Of a stretch of 27,446 bases of DNA, positions 8,170 through 16,866 are shown piece by piece. The notes beneath the pieces are model-generated. The model saw nothing but the letters and a program-made list of their open reading frames with translations, was not told the DNA's origin and made no database searches. Position 1 is the stretch's first letter. Every line of letters begins with the position of its first letter. The position numbers and the translations under genes are program-made. This DNA is from XYB1-FULL-44-23 sp964441445 (GTDB taxonomy: Bacteria; Patescibacteriota; Microgenomatia; CAZETR01; Amesbacteraceae): contig CAYTYO010000010.1 of assembly GCA_964441445.1 (NCBI GenBank), forward strand, positions 1-27,446. Direction: 5' to 3'.

Positions 8170-10269
8170 ATGAATGACATAGTGATGGCCGGAAAATGGT
8201 GGGTGGGCTTATTTGTTATGGGAATGGGGGCGTGGCCGGTGACGGCGATATTATTTCGTGATTGGACAAATAAAGGCTATTTGTTAGCAAAGATAGTGGG
8301 GTTGTTGATGGTTGGATATATTGTGTGGTTGGGGGGAATGTTGAAAATTGTTCCATTTTCTTTTGAAACTTTAGTAGTTATATTTGTCGGTTTAAGTGTA
8401 ATTGGTTGGAAAAAGTTTTCTCGTTCATTACAACCCAATTGGATGTCGGTGTTTAAAGACGAGTTGGTGTTTTTAACAATATTTGCAGCCTGGAGTTGGG
8501 TGAAGGGGCATGCTCCTGAGATTAATGGATTAGAAAAGTTTATGGATTTCGGATTTATGCAATCTATCGCGAACAGCACATATTTTCCCCCCATTGATAT
8601 GTGGTTTTCCGGCATGCCTGTAAATTATTACTACTTTGGGCACCTGTTAGTGGCAATTCTTTCGAAACTTACGACCGTTGATCTTAGTTACGGGTTCGGG
8701 TTGATTTTGTCAACTCTATGCGCGCTGACCTTTTCGATGTCTTTTGCTATTGGAAGAGAGATGCTGGCGATTAAAAGTAGGTTTAAAGGCGTGTTGGGAC
8801 CGCTTTTCATCGCCGCGCTTGTAACATTTTCAGGAAATTTGCACACCATTTACGCATTTACAACTGGATACCAGACAGATAACCCTCCGCCGTTTTGGGA
8901 GATATGGTCGAATATTACAGAGAGCACAGCTGTAAGTGAGGGGTGGAATAGATATTGGTACCCAAACGCTACAAGGTTTATCCCCTACACTATTCATGAA
9001 TTCCCCAGCTACTCTTTTGTTGTTTCAGATATTCACGGTCATGTTTTGGCTATTCCCATTGCACTTTTACTTATCGCTTTGATAGTTACCGCATGGAAAA
9101 ATGAAGAATTGCGCCATAAATCGCAGGTGGCGGCGGTATACGGAATAGTCGCGGGAACGGCATTTATGACAAATGCGCTTGACGGGCCGATATATCTTAT
9201 GTTGTGGGTTGCGATGTGGCTGACTATTTGGTGGAATGAAAAATTAACTTTAAATTTGATTTTTAAACCGATAATAGTTGCTCTGATAGGATTTATTATT
9301 ACAGTCCTCCCCTTTTTAATAACGTTTAAGCCTTTTGTTTCCGGAGTAGCCGTGAACTGTCCGGCTGGTTTTTTGGCTGGAAAAACTTTTGGGCCATTAA
9401 TTTTTGAAGATGTAACTAAATGTCAAAGATCCCCATTGTGGATGATGTTTATATTGTGGGGATTTTTTGTGTATTGGGGAATAGTTATGTACAGGAAGAT
9501 CCCGAAAGATTTTAAGATTAAAAAATTGGCGATTTCAATTTGCATCATAAGTTTGCTTTTGGTTATTTTCCCAGAAATTTTTTACTTTAAAGATATTTAT
9601 CCGCTGCACTTTCGAAGCAATACTATGTTCAAACTCGGATACCAGGTGTTTATTTTAATGTCGCTGATTGCGGGCTGGACTATTGTAAGTCTGATATCGA
9701 ACCGTAAACAGATTAAGTACTCCAGAATACTTTTTCTTTTAGGATTGCCTTTAATTTTTCTGGTGATGATCTTTCCTTTTTTTGCTGTCAGATCTTACTT
9801 CGGATCATTAACAACCTATAAAGGTTTATGGGGTCTGAACTGGATGAAGAACGATTTTCCCGAAAACCTGCAGGTGATTAATTGGATAAATGAGCAAAAG
9901 CCGCTGGCAAAGGATACTGTAATTCTTGAGGCTCAGGGGGACAGTTATCAAGATGCAGTGTCGCAAAAACCATATAACCAGGTGTCCACTTTTACGGGAG
10001 TTCCAACAGTGGCGGGATGGTATGTACATGAGTGGTTATGGCGAGGACAAGATAAGATTGCAAGCCGCGCTGATGATGTAAGAATAATTTATGAGACTTC
10101 AGATACTGAGACGGCTAGGACACTAATAAATAAATACGGAGTTACTTATGTACTGGTCGGAGAAATGGAAAGAGAAAAATACAAGTTCCTGAATGAAGAT
10201 AAATTCACATCAATTTCTAAATTAGTTTTCGAAACCGGACAAACCAGACTTTATAAATTGCAAGATTAA
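8170..10269 (+). CDS. DUF2298 (Chlor_Arch_YYY) polytopic membrane protein
   Basis: A 699-residue protein with more than ten membrane segments. It carries the diagnostic YYY-family loop: EKFMDFGFMQSI near residue 122, PPIDMWFSGMPVNYYYFGHL at about 140-159, and TIHEFPSYSFVVSDIHGHVL in the next external loop. The family occurs in Chloroflexi, Archaea and CPR and is thought to be GT-C-related, but its biochemical role is unknown to me. The C-terminal soluble part contains GVPTVAGWYVHEWLWRGQD and a YGVTYVLVGEMEREKY segment. It heads a rightward unit; the helicase gene starts two bases after its stop. The start at 8170 follows a TATAAT by 8 bases. Confidence 0.85.
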   Translation: MNDIVMAGKWWVGLFVMGMGAWPVTAILFRDWTNKGYLLAKIVGLLMVGYIVWLGGMLKIVPFSFETLVVIFVGLSVIGWKKFSRSLQPNWMSVFKDELVFLTIFAAWSWVKGHAPEINGLEKFMDFGFMQSIANSTYFPPIDMWFSGMPVNYYYFGHLLVAILSKLTTVDLSYGFGLILSTLCALTFSMSFAIGREMLAIKSRFKGVLGPLFIAALVTFSGNLHTIYAFTTGYQTDNPPPFWEIWSNITESTAVSEGWNRYWYPNATRFIPYTIHEFPSYSFVVSDIHGHVLAIPIALLLIALIVTAWKNEELRHKSQVAAVYGIVAGTAFMTNALDGPIYLMLWVAMWLTIWWNEKLTLNLIFKPIIVALIGFIITVLPFLITFKPFVSGVAVNCPAGFLAGKTFGPLIFEDVTKCQRSPLWMMFILWGFFVYWGIVMYRKIPKDFKIKKLAISICIISLLLVIFPEIFYFKDIYPLHFRSNTMFKLGYQVFILMSLIAGWTIVSLISNRKQIKYSRILFLLGLPLIFLVMIFPFFAVRSYFGSLTTYKGLWGLNWMKNDFPENLQVINWINEQKPLAKDTVILEAQGDSYQDAVSQKPYNQVSTFTGVPTVAGWYVHEWLWRGQDKIASRADDVRIIYETSDTETARTLINKYGVTYVLVGEMEREKYKFLNEDKFTSISKLVFETGQTRLYKLQD

Positions 10270-10271
10270 TA

Positions 10272-12143
10272 ATGTTAAATCTTTCCGAGCTTAGTCAAAT
10301 TCAACAAGATGCAGTGCTTTTCGATAAAAATAAGCCGTTGATAATTCTCGCCGGGGCAGGAAGCGGAAAGACTAAGGTTCTAACTTATCGGGCGGCACAT
10401 TTTATTGAGGATGAAAAAATTCCAGCTGAGGAAATATTACTTTTGACTTTCACAAATAAAGCGGCTGGAGAAATGCTTTCCCGCATCAGACGGCTGATTA
10501 ACCAAAAAGGTAGTCCCTTACTGGGAGGAACTTTTCATAGTTTTTGCGTAAGAATTTTGAGGAAATACGGTTCAATAATCGACGTGGAACCGACATTTTC
10601 AGTGTTTGATGAAAACGATCAAATTGAAACCGTAAAACGAGCAATGCAACTTTTAGCCATTGATATAAAGTCCGTCAGACCAGGATCAGTTTTAGGCGCA
10701 ATTTCTGATGCGAAAAACAACTTGGTGGGTCCGACAGAATACGGTGGTTATGCCAGGGGCGACTTTCAGAAAACTGCCGCTAGAGTTTATTTGGTATACC
10801 AGAAACTACTAAAGAAATTCAATGCGTTGGATTTTGACGATTTGCTTTTGCAAACCGTAAGAATGCTGAAGGAGAATCAAACCGTTGTAGAAAGTGTTAG
10901 AAAAATATTTTCATATGTATTAGTCGATGAATATCAAGATACCAATAAAGCTCAATACGAATTGACGCGACTGTTAACTGTGCACAATCAACACCTAACT
11001 GTCGTCGGGGATGCTGCCCAAGCAATATATTCCTGGAGGGGAGCAGACTACCGAAATTTGTTGTACCTAAAACAGGATTATCCGGAAATCACAACTCTTA
11101 ATTTGGAACAAAACTACCGCTCGACGCAAAATATTTTAAAAGCAGCGAATGAAATTATTGGTAAAAATAAAAATCATCCTGTATTGAAATTGTGGACAGA
11201 AAAAGATGACGGAGAAAAGATTACTATTTATCAGGCTGAAAGTGAATTAGACGAAGCAGCGTATATACTCTTCGAAATAAAGAAAAGGCTTAGTAACGGT
11301 ATGGACTTGTCAGATTTTGCTGTGTTGTACAGGACTAACGCTCAATCAAGAGTAATTGAGGAGGCCATGTTACATGCCGGACTGCCGTATGTTCTGTTTG
11401 GCGGAACCAGGTTTTATGAAAGAAAAGAGGTGAAAGATATTTTGGCATATTTGAAGATTTTGGTTAACCCAAGTGACGAGGTTGCCAGGAAGAGGGCTGA
11501 AAAAATCGGGAAAATAAGAATGGGTAAATTGGAAAAATCTAGGCTGGAATTGGATACCAGTTTGCCTACAGTGAGCGTCTTAGATGCAGTATTAAAAATA
11601 ACAGGATATACGGATCTTTTAGACATAAATAACGAGGAAGATGCAATGAGAATTGAAAATATTAAAGAGCTCAGAAGCGTGGCTTTGGAGTTTCCTGAGC
11701 TGTCAGAATTTTTGCAGCAAATTGCATTGACAGAACGCGAATCTAAATCCCATGGGGTGAATTTGAATGATGCAAACAGGAAGGCTGTTTTACTGATGAC
11801 ATTGCATGCGGCAAAAGGATTAGAGTTTAAAACAGTATTTATGGTAGGCATGGAGGAAGGACTATTCCCCCACTCTCGGACACTAATGAATAACGAAGAT
11901 ATGGAAGAAGAACGAAGACTGTGTTACGTCGGCATGACACGGGCAAAGGATAAACTATATATGACGTGCGCAAGCAAGCGATTATATTTTGGACAACGGA
12001 ACGCAAATCCAGTTTCTCGTTTTCTTGCTGATATCCCTGAAGAATTACTTAGTTTGAAAGTGAATATCAAACCCGCAAAAATAGTTTCTGAAGGCTGGGG
12101 GTTTGATGAAAACGGAGAGTGGAGATGGAGTCCTGACGAGTAG
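10272..12143 (+). CDS. UvrD/PcrA-like superfamily 1A DNA helicase, compact form
   Basis: A 3'-5' DNA helicase of the UvrD/PcrA/Rep family, using ATP to unwind or strip DNA in repair and replication restart. The SF1 motifs are present: Walker A AGAGSGKT (27-34), TFTNKAAGEM (motif Ia), VDEYQDTN (218-225, motif II), GDAAQAIYSWRGAD (motif III, with AA where DD or PD is usual), QNYRST (motif IV), LMTLHAAKGLEF (508-519, motif V) and ERRLCYVGMTRAKD (547-560, motif VI). At 623 residues it is about 100 shorter than PcrA, and the loss falls in the 2A/2B region after LVNPSDE (about 397-403). It follows the DUF2298 gene by two bases with no clear SD. Confidence 0.88.
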   Translation: MLNLSELSQIQQDAVLFDKNKPLIILAGAGSGKTKVLTYRAAHFIEDEKIPAEEILLLTFTNKAAGEMLSRIRRLINQKGSPLLGGTFHSFCVRILRKYGSIIDVEPTFSVFDENDQIETVKRAMQLLAIDIKSVRPGSVLGAISDAKNNLVGPTEYGGYARGDFQKTAARVYLVYQKLLKKFNALDFDDLLLQTVRMLKENQTVVESVRKIFSYVLVDEYQDTNKAQYELTRLLTVHNQHLTVVGDAAQAIYSWRGADYRNLLYLKQDYPEITTLNLEQNYRSTQNILKAANEIIGKNKNHPVLKLWTEKDDGEKITIYQAESELDEAAYILFEIKKRLSNGMDLSDFAVLYRTNAQSRVIEEAMLHAGLPYVLFGGTRFYERKEVKDILAYLKILVNPSDEVARKRAEKIGKIRMGKLEKSRLELDTSLPTVSVLDAVLKITGYTDLLDINNEEDAMRIENIKELRSVALEFPELSEFLQQIALTERESKSHGVNLNDANRKAVLLMTLHAAKGLEFKTVFMVGMEEGLFPHSRTLMNNEDMEEERRLCYVGMTRAKDKLYMTCASKRLYFGQRNANPVSRFLADIPEELLSLKVNIKPAKIVSEGWGFDENGEWRWSPDE

Positions 12144-12144
12144 A

Positions 12145-12156
12145 TATAATTAGAAT
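12145..12156 (+). promoter_or_regulatory. Candidate -10 boxes of the FemAB-like pair
   Basis: Two adjacent -10-like hexamers follow the helicase stop codon: TATAAT (12145-12150), 14 bases before ATG 12165, and TAGAAT (12151-12156), 8 bases before it. The second has the spacing seen at the leaderless genes, the first the better sequence. No -35 stands out. Confidence 0.4.
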
Positions 12157-12164
12157 ACGAAAAA

Positions 12165-13145
12165 ATGACAGAAAAAATAAATTACAAAATTGTTGAAGAT
12201 CCAAACGAGGGGGAGGCCTGGGATAAGTTGGTGGGCCACCCATTACAAAGCTGGGCCTGGGGAGATTTTCGATCTAAGCGACAAGATATTTCCCGATTGG
12301 GTGTTTATAAAGACGGCAAGCTGATAAATGCGTTTTTAATCGTGTGGACCAAAATAAAACTAACACCTTTTTGTATCGGATACATTCCCATGGGTAACTA
12401 TCCATCAAGCCGTGATATTAAACAAATTCAAATAATCGGTAAGAAAATGGGGGCAATCGCTGTGAGGATAGAACCTGATTTTATGTCGAAAAAAGACAAC
12501 AATGCTTTGCTGACCATGCCGCAAGGAAGAGCTCTGTTTAAGCCGAAAACTTTTGTTATAGACCTTAACCTTTCAGAGGAGGAACTATTAGCGAAGATGC
12601 ACCCGAAAGGTAGATACAACATTAAAATTGCAGCAAAACACGGAGTCATTTGCCAGGAGGACAACTCTGCAGAGTCTTTGGAAGCATATTTAGAACTAAT
12701 GTTTTTGGGAACAGCGAAAAGGCAAGGAATATATATGCATGGTCCAGATTATCATCAACAAATGTGGAATGCGCTGAGGGTGAACAATATGGCGACTCTG
12801 TGGACAGCTAAGTATAAAAATAAAATTTTGGCGGCGGATATAATTTTCAGATTTAATGACAGAATTTATTACGCCTATGGCGCTTCTGCTCTTGAGCATA
12901 AGGAAGTTATGGCCTCTTCTGGGCTTTTATGGGAAATAATCAAATGGGGAAAAACTTCTGGGGCAACAAAATTTGACCTTTGGGGAGCAGAACAGGGCAA
13001 AGGTTTTTCACGATTTAAGGAGCATTTTGGTGGCGATTTGGTAAACCTACCGGGAAGTTATGATCTCGTTGTTCGGCCGATACTGTATCCGTTTTTTCGA
13101 TTTTTGGAGGAGGCAAGGTGGCAAATCATACACAAGTTAAAGTAG
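12165..13145 (+). CDS. FemAB/FemX-like aminoacyltransferase (GNAT fold)
   Basis: A 326-residue member of the Fem family, whose known members add amino acids from aminoacyl-tRNA to the peptidoglycan stem peptide to build the interpeptide bridge. Visible landmarks are the first GNAT-like domain with GHPLQSWAWGDFRS (about 24-37), the central HPKGRYNIKIAAKHGV (about 146-161), and the second domain with GTAKRQGIYMHGPDYHQQMW, SGLLWEIIKWGKTSGATKFD and KGFSRFKEHFGGD. It is followed by a shorter paralogue overlapping by 28 bases. I infer a role in peptide crosslink modification. The substrate amino acid is unknown, and some Fem-like proteins act outside the cell wall. Confidence 0.75.
   Translation: MTEKINYKIVEDPNEGEAWDKLVGHPLQSWAWGDFRSKRQDISRLGVYKDGKLINAFLIVWTKIKLTPFCIGYIPMGNYPSSRDIKQIQIIGKKMGAIAVRIEPDFMSKKDNNALLTMPQGRALFKPKTFVIDLNLSEEELLAKMHPKGRYNIKIAAKHGVICQEDNSAESLEAYLELMFLGTAKRQGIYMHGPDYHQQMWNALRVNNMATLWTAKYKNKILAADIIFRFNDRIYYAYGASALEHKEVMASSGLLWEIIKWGKTSGATKFDLWGAEQGKGFSRFKEHFGGDLVNLPGSYDLVVRPILYPFFRFLEEARWQIIHKLK
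13106..13110 (+). promoter_or_regulatory. Shine-Dalgarno for the second FemAB-like gene
   Basis: GGAGG, 7 bases before GTG 13118 and inside the 3' end of the preceding gene. It is the strongest SD in the window and supports the GTG start and the 28-base overlap. Confidence 0.65.
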
Positions 13146-13972
13146 TTCAAGATTTAAGGCAAAGCGAAAAATATCGTAAATATATTGAGTCGATCGGGTG
13201 GAAAACTATAAAAACTTCTGAAAGCAATAATGCAATTTTTTTACGTAAACTAGGTCCAGTTTCCTTAGTCAAAGTTCAGAGGTTCAGTACAATTCTAAAG
13301 GCGACTGAGCTGCGTGAAATATATCGGAAATATCACGTGGTAATGTGTAAGCTTGAACCTGGTGAAAATATAAGGAATCAGGACTTAAATAAATTAAGGA
13401 ATTTGGGTTTTAGATCTAGTAGCTGGCCATTGCTGGCCACAAAAACATTAAGGTTAGATCTTCGTCCAAGCGAAGATGCTATCCTATCGACGTTTCGTAA
13501 GGATTGTCGTTATTGCATCAGAAAAGCAGAGAGTCAAAATGGGATTGCCAGAGCTGATAACGAATTTGATAGGTTTTATGAAATATGGAAACGATCAGCA
13601 AAAAGGAAGAATTTGTGGATACCCGGATATAAAGAGTATCTTTCGTTGGTTAAAATTTTCGGCGATGACGCTTACTGTATTACCATGGGCGAATTATCAG
13701 GAGCCGTAATATTAATTAATAAACAGGTAGCCTACTATTACTATGCTGGTTCTACAGCAGAGGGAGTAAAAAAGGATTTACCTTATGCAGTGGTTTGGGA
13801 AGCAATAAAAGAAGCTAAGAAACGACGGTGCCTGATCTGGGATTTTGAGGGCATTTTTGATTCCCGATGGCCAAATAAAGCATGGCAGGGGTTTTCGCAT
13901 TTCAAGAAAAACTTTGGTGGCGAGGAAATTGAATTTCCTGGCTCATTTGAAAAATGGCGGTGGCCGTTTTAA
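13118..13972 (+). CDS. Second FemAB/FemX-like transferase (GNAT fold)
   Basis: A 284-residue paralogue of the upstream FemAB-like protein. The C-terminal half aligns by motif: FRKDCRYCIRKAES (about 125-138) corresponds to the neighbour's HPKGRYNIKIAAKH, YYYAGSTAEG to its YYAYGASALEH, and WQGFSHFKKNFGGEEIEFPG to its KGFSRFKEHFGGDLVNLPG. The N-terminal domain is shorter and diverged. It starts at GTG 13118 with a strong SD 7 bases upstream. Together the pair suggests sequential addition of two residues to a bridge, as FemX/FemA/FemB do; that is inference. Its stop codon overlaps the stop of the opposite-strand helicase gene. Confidence 0.72.
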   Translation: MANHTQVKVVQDLRQSEKYRKYIESIGWKTIKTSESNNAIFLRKLGPVSLVKVQRFSTILKATELREIYRKYHVVMCKLEPGENIRNQDLNKLRNLGFRSSSWPLLATKTLRLDLRPSEDAILSTFRKDCRYCIRKAESQNGIARADNEFDRFYEIWKRSAKRKNLWIPGYKEYLSLVKIFGDDAYCITMGELSGAVILINKQVAYYYYAGSTAEGVKKDLPYAVVWEAIKEAKKRRCLIWDFEGIFDSRWPNKAWQGFSHFKKNFGGEEIEFPGSFEKWRWPF

Positions 13973-16845
13973 CCGATGTCGCACAAAATTTGATAATCGC
14001 ACTTCCCCCGACATATGAGTGAACCTGAACATTTGAAGTCAGATTTTTCAATTTCAGCTGCCGTATCAAGAATTTTTTGTTTGGCCAATTGAAGCTGTTC
14101 AGACGTTTGGTAGACTGAAACGGCTTTTTGATCGTGGAAATAATACAGAGTAAGTTTTACTTGGTCCGGTTTGCGATTGAAGGGAACGTCGGGTAAGGTT
14201 GTAGCCGCTAACGCATAAAATGACAATTGGAGATCTGTCGCGGCTGATTTCGAATCAAGCGGCTTAGTGCTGGTTTTATAATCGATTATCTCGAGCGTTC
14301 CATCGGCAAGAATGTCGGCTCGATCAATTTTGCCGCCTATTTTGATCCCATTAAGATGAAAGGAAAACGGTTCTTCCAATACTACCGGCCGGGTTGTAAA
14401 AGGATTTGCATTAATAAACTCCGATAGGTATCGACGACCGATATCAAAATACTTTTGGGCATGCTTGGCGTTATGGTAACCTTCGGGGCTCCAATTGCGA
14501 GTAAACGTTTCTATAATGTCAGTGTTTTTATCCTGCTCAAGCGAGAGATAATACGCTTTCATAGTCTTGTGTATGGTATTGCCAAAACTTGAAGCCGGAG
14601 ATTGCGGAGAAGGTAGTTTGAGTAAATACTTAGCTTTGTAATGCAATGGACAGTCGTTGAAAGTTTGAATCTGAGAATAACTCAGATAGGTTACTTTTAT
14701 GGGTTGCGCGATTGAGATAACTGGAGCTGAAAACTGAGGCGCTTGCCAGTCGGGCAGGGACAACTGTTCACCTGGAGGCAGTGGTGATGCCAATGCCTCG
14801 GGGCCCAAGGCTTCGGCTATAAACGGTGAGGTTTTTCTGACTCTTTTACCTTCACCGTAATAATCGGAAGAGGTTAAAAATAAACGATCTTTAGCTCTAG
14901 TCATTCCGACATAGAATAATCGTCTTTCTTCCTGAAGATGATAGTCTCCGGTTGGTAATATTTCTTTAATCAAGTCGTTGGGAATCGGAATTTGTTCACG
15001 ACGTTCTAAAGACGGAAATCTCCCAACCACAAGATTAACTAAAAAAACCACAGGAAACTCTAGTCCTTTGGCCGAGTGGATGGTTAACAAACTCACGGCG
15101 TCATTTTCCGACCAGTCTGTCTCCGCGGCTGCTGGTGATTCGCCTACTTCGTGTGCGAGATCAATCCAGTCTAAAACCGCTGAAATTGTAGGTTCTGTGT
15201 TTTCTGTTTCGAAGCTTTTTAATTTAGTAAAAAAAGTGCTCATGTTTTGGGCGGTCTGGGTATCAACATTGTGCGTATAGTTGAGCATCGCTGCCAGTAA
15301 TCCGGATTGTTGAAGAAAATTAAATAGTACTTGTCCAGCACTTTGCTTAAGGGAAAGGTTTAATTGTTCCGATACCAGTGCACTTACTTTTATAATTATC
15401 TCCAAACCAGCAGTTGATAGGGAGGGAGCCAGTGTGTGCAAATTTTCGCAGACCTGGAAAAGCGGAAGGTTTTGTTTTTGAGCAAAGTTGGAGACAGAAA
15501 TAAGATCCCGAGGAGGTACAGCAAAAAAGTCCATTGATAATAGCCGAAAGAAAGAAGCTGAGTCCGTGGGGTCCTTGAGTACTCTTAAAAAGGCAATTAA
15601 GTCTTTTATTTCTGGTTGATCAAATAAACGAGCCGGCCCAAGGAATTGAGCAGGAAGACCCTGATGAAGCAAACTGGTATAAAACGGATGTGCGTGGGCG
15701 TTGGCACGGACAAGAATGGCAAAGTCAGAAGGACGAAGGTGAGGATTTTCCTTGAGGAGAGCCATGATTTTTTTTGTGACACCATCGGCCTCATTTTCGA
15801 GGCGGTTAAAATGTAAATACTCCGGCGGTTCTTTTAATGAGGCGGAAATAGCGATAAGGCGTTTATTGATTTTTTCTTTTACTTCTAGTCTTTCCGGGTC
15901 GTTGTGGCGAATAAGTTTATATGCTGCATTAAGAATGGCTTGACTGGAACGGTAATTCTTAGTTAGAACTACTAATTTTGCATCCGCATAAACGTCGCGG
16001 AACCGAATGACGTTACTGACTGCCGCTCCGCGCCAACGATAAACTGATTGGTCATCATCAGCAACAACCGTCAAATTTCTTTTACCTCCAGATAAAAGAT
16101 CAACAATCTGATTCTGAGCATAGTTGGTGTCCTGATATTCATCGACCAAGATGAATCGAAAACGGCTTCTATATTTGGCCAAAATATGCGGTCGAGTACG
16201 AAACAGTGTAAGTGTTGAGGTGATGACATCAGCAAAATCCATTGAATTTTCTTGATGTTTCAAATTCTGAAAATGAGAGAATGCGCGAGAAAGTTCGTTG
16301 TACTGTTGCGCCTCTGGACTGGACGTATCGGGATAATTTTTATCGACCCATTTTTTATATTCTTCCGGTGTGATGTCTTCATCTCGCAGACGGTCAAAAT
16401 GGTCAAGAAGCCCGGATATAAATTTATTGGGATTTCCGAGCGGACGAAAATAGTCTAAGCCCAATTCGGGATCAAACAGATGACGACGGAGTAGAGATAC
16501 TGAACCGACGCCGGTTTTAAGTTCGTAGTTGGGAGACAATCCAATATGCAAACATTCATCTCGAAGGATTCGATCACAAAACCCATGAAATGTCATTACC
16601 CACATTTGAGCAAAACCTAAGGGAAGAGCCCTATCTATGCGATCTTCCATTTCGCGAGCGGCCTTTTCGGTAAATGTTAAAGCCAGAATTTCTCCGGGAA
16701 GAGCCATCTTTTTTTCTATCAGCCATTTAATTCGTTCCGTTACGACAGTTGTCTTTCCTGTTCCAGCACCGGCAATGATCAGAAGAGGGCCGCTTCGATG
16801 GTGAATTGCCCGCAGTTGCTGGCGATTGAGTTTTTTTTCTGGCAT
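13969..16845 (-). CDS. Single-chain UvrD-like helicase with C-terminal RecB/AddB-type nuclease
   Basis: A 958-residue helicase-nuclease expected to process DNA ends for recombination. The helicase half has Walker A AGAGTGKT (25-32), TFTEKAAREM, VDEYQDT (234-240), ADDDQSVYRWRGA, KNYRSS, LLTIHSAKGLEFPVVF and ERRLFYVGMTRAKD. The C-terminal PD-(D/E)XK domain keeps all expected catalytic residues: H759 (GNTIHKTM), D841 (GKIDRAD), D855 and K857 (IIDYKTS). Cysteines at 732 (NDCPLHY), 945, 949 and 955 are placed like the Fe-S cluster ligands of AddB/Cas4-type nucleases, with an extra C939. It thus resembles AddA and AddB functions in one chain. ATG 16845 lies 6 bases after a TATAAT. Confidence 0.88.
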   Translation of the reverse strand: MPEKKLNRQQLRAIHHRSGPLLIIAGAGTGKTTVVTERIKWLIEKKMALPGEILALTFTEKAAREMEDRIDRALPLGFAQMWVMTFHGFCDRILRDECLHIGLSPNYELKTGVGSVSLLRRHLFDPELGLDYFRPLGNPNKFISGLLDHFDRLRDEDITPEEYKKWVDKNYPDTSSPEAQQYNELSRAFSHFQNLKHQENSMDFADVITSTLTLFRTRPHILAKYRSRFRFILVDEYQDTNYAQNQIVDLLSGGKRNLTVVADDDQSVYRWRGAAVSNVIRFRDVYADAKLVVLTKNYRSSQAILNAAYKLIRHNDPERLEVKEKINKRLIAISASLKEPPEYLHFNRLENEADGVTKKIMALLKENPHLRPSDFAILVRANAHAHPFYTSLLHQGLPAQFLGPARLFDQPEIKDLIAFLRVLKDPTDSASFFRLLSMDFFAVPPRDLISVSNFAQKQNLPLFQVCENLHTLAPSLSTAGLEIIIKVSALVSEQLNLSLKQSAGQVLFNFLQQSGLLAAMLNYTHNVDTQTAQNMSTFFTKLKSFETENTEPTISAVLDWIDLAHEVGESPAAAETDWSENDAVSLLTIHSAKGLEFPVVFLVNLVVGRFPSLERREQIPIPNDLIKEILPTGDYHLQEERRLFYVGMTRAKDRLFLTSSDYYGEGKRVRKTSPFIAEALGPEALASPLPPGEQLSLPDWQAPQFSAPVISIAQPIKVTYLSYSQIQTFNDCPLHYKAKYLLKLPSPQSPASSFGNTIHKTMKAYYLSLEQDKNTDIIETFTRNWSPEGYHNAKHAQKYFDIGRRYLSEFINANPFTTRPVVLEEPFSFHLNGIKIGGKIDRADILADGTLEIIDYKTSTKPLDSKSAATDLQLSFYALAATTLPDVPFNRKPDQVKLTLYYFHDQKAVSVYQTSEQLQLAKQKILDTAAEIEKSDFKCSGSLICRGKCDYQILCDIG

Positions 16846-16851
16846 GTCGCC

Positions 16852-16857
16852 ATTATA
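16852..16857 (-). promoter_or_regulatory. -10 box of the UvrD-RecB gene (leaderless, overlaps the rnhB promoter)
   Basis: On the minus strand the sequence is a perfect TATAAT ending 6 bases before ATG 16845. Four of its six base pairs are shared with the -10 box of the divergent RNase HII gene. Confidence 0.6.
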
Positions 16858-16859
16858 CT
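16854..16859 (+). promoter_or_regulatory. -10 box of rnhB (leaderless, overlaps the UvrD-RecB promoter)
   Basis: TATACT ending 7 bases before ATG 16867. It overlaps the leftward -10 at 16852-16857 within a 21-base gap between two divergent start codons. Any -35 must lie in the other gene's coding sequence; none is convincing. Confidence 0.55.
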
Positions 16860-16866
16860 TGCCGAC

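Noticed and set aside
11414..11851. A 145-codon open frame on the minus strand
   Set aside because: It is antisense to the helicase gene, with no recognisable domain or ribosome site; a shadow of the coding strand.
16798..16866. An N-terminal extension of RNase HII from ATG 16798
   Set aside because: It would overlap the divergent helicase gene, contain its own promoter, and add 23 hydrophobic residues not found in the family.
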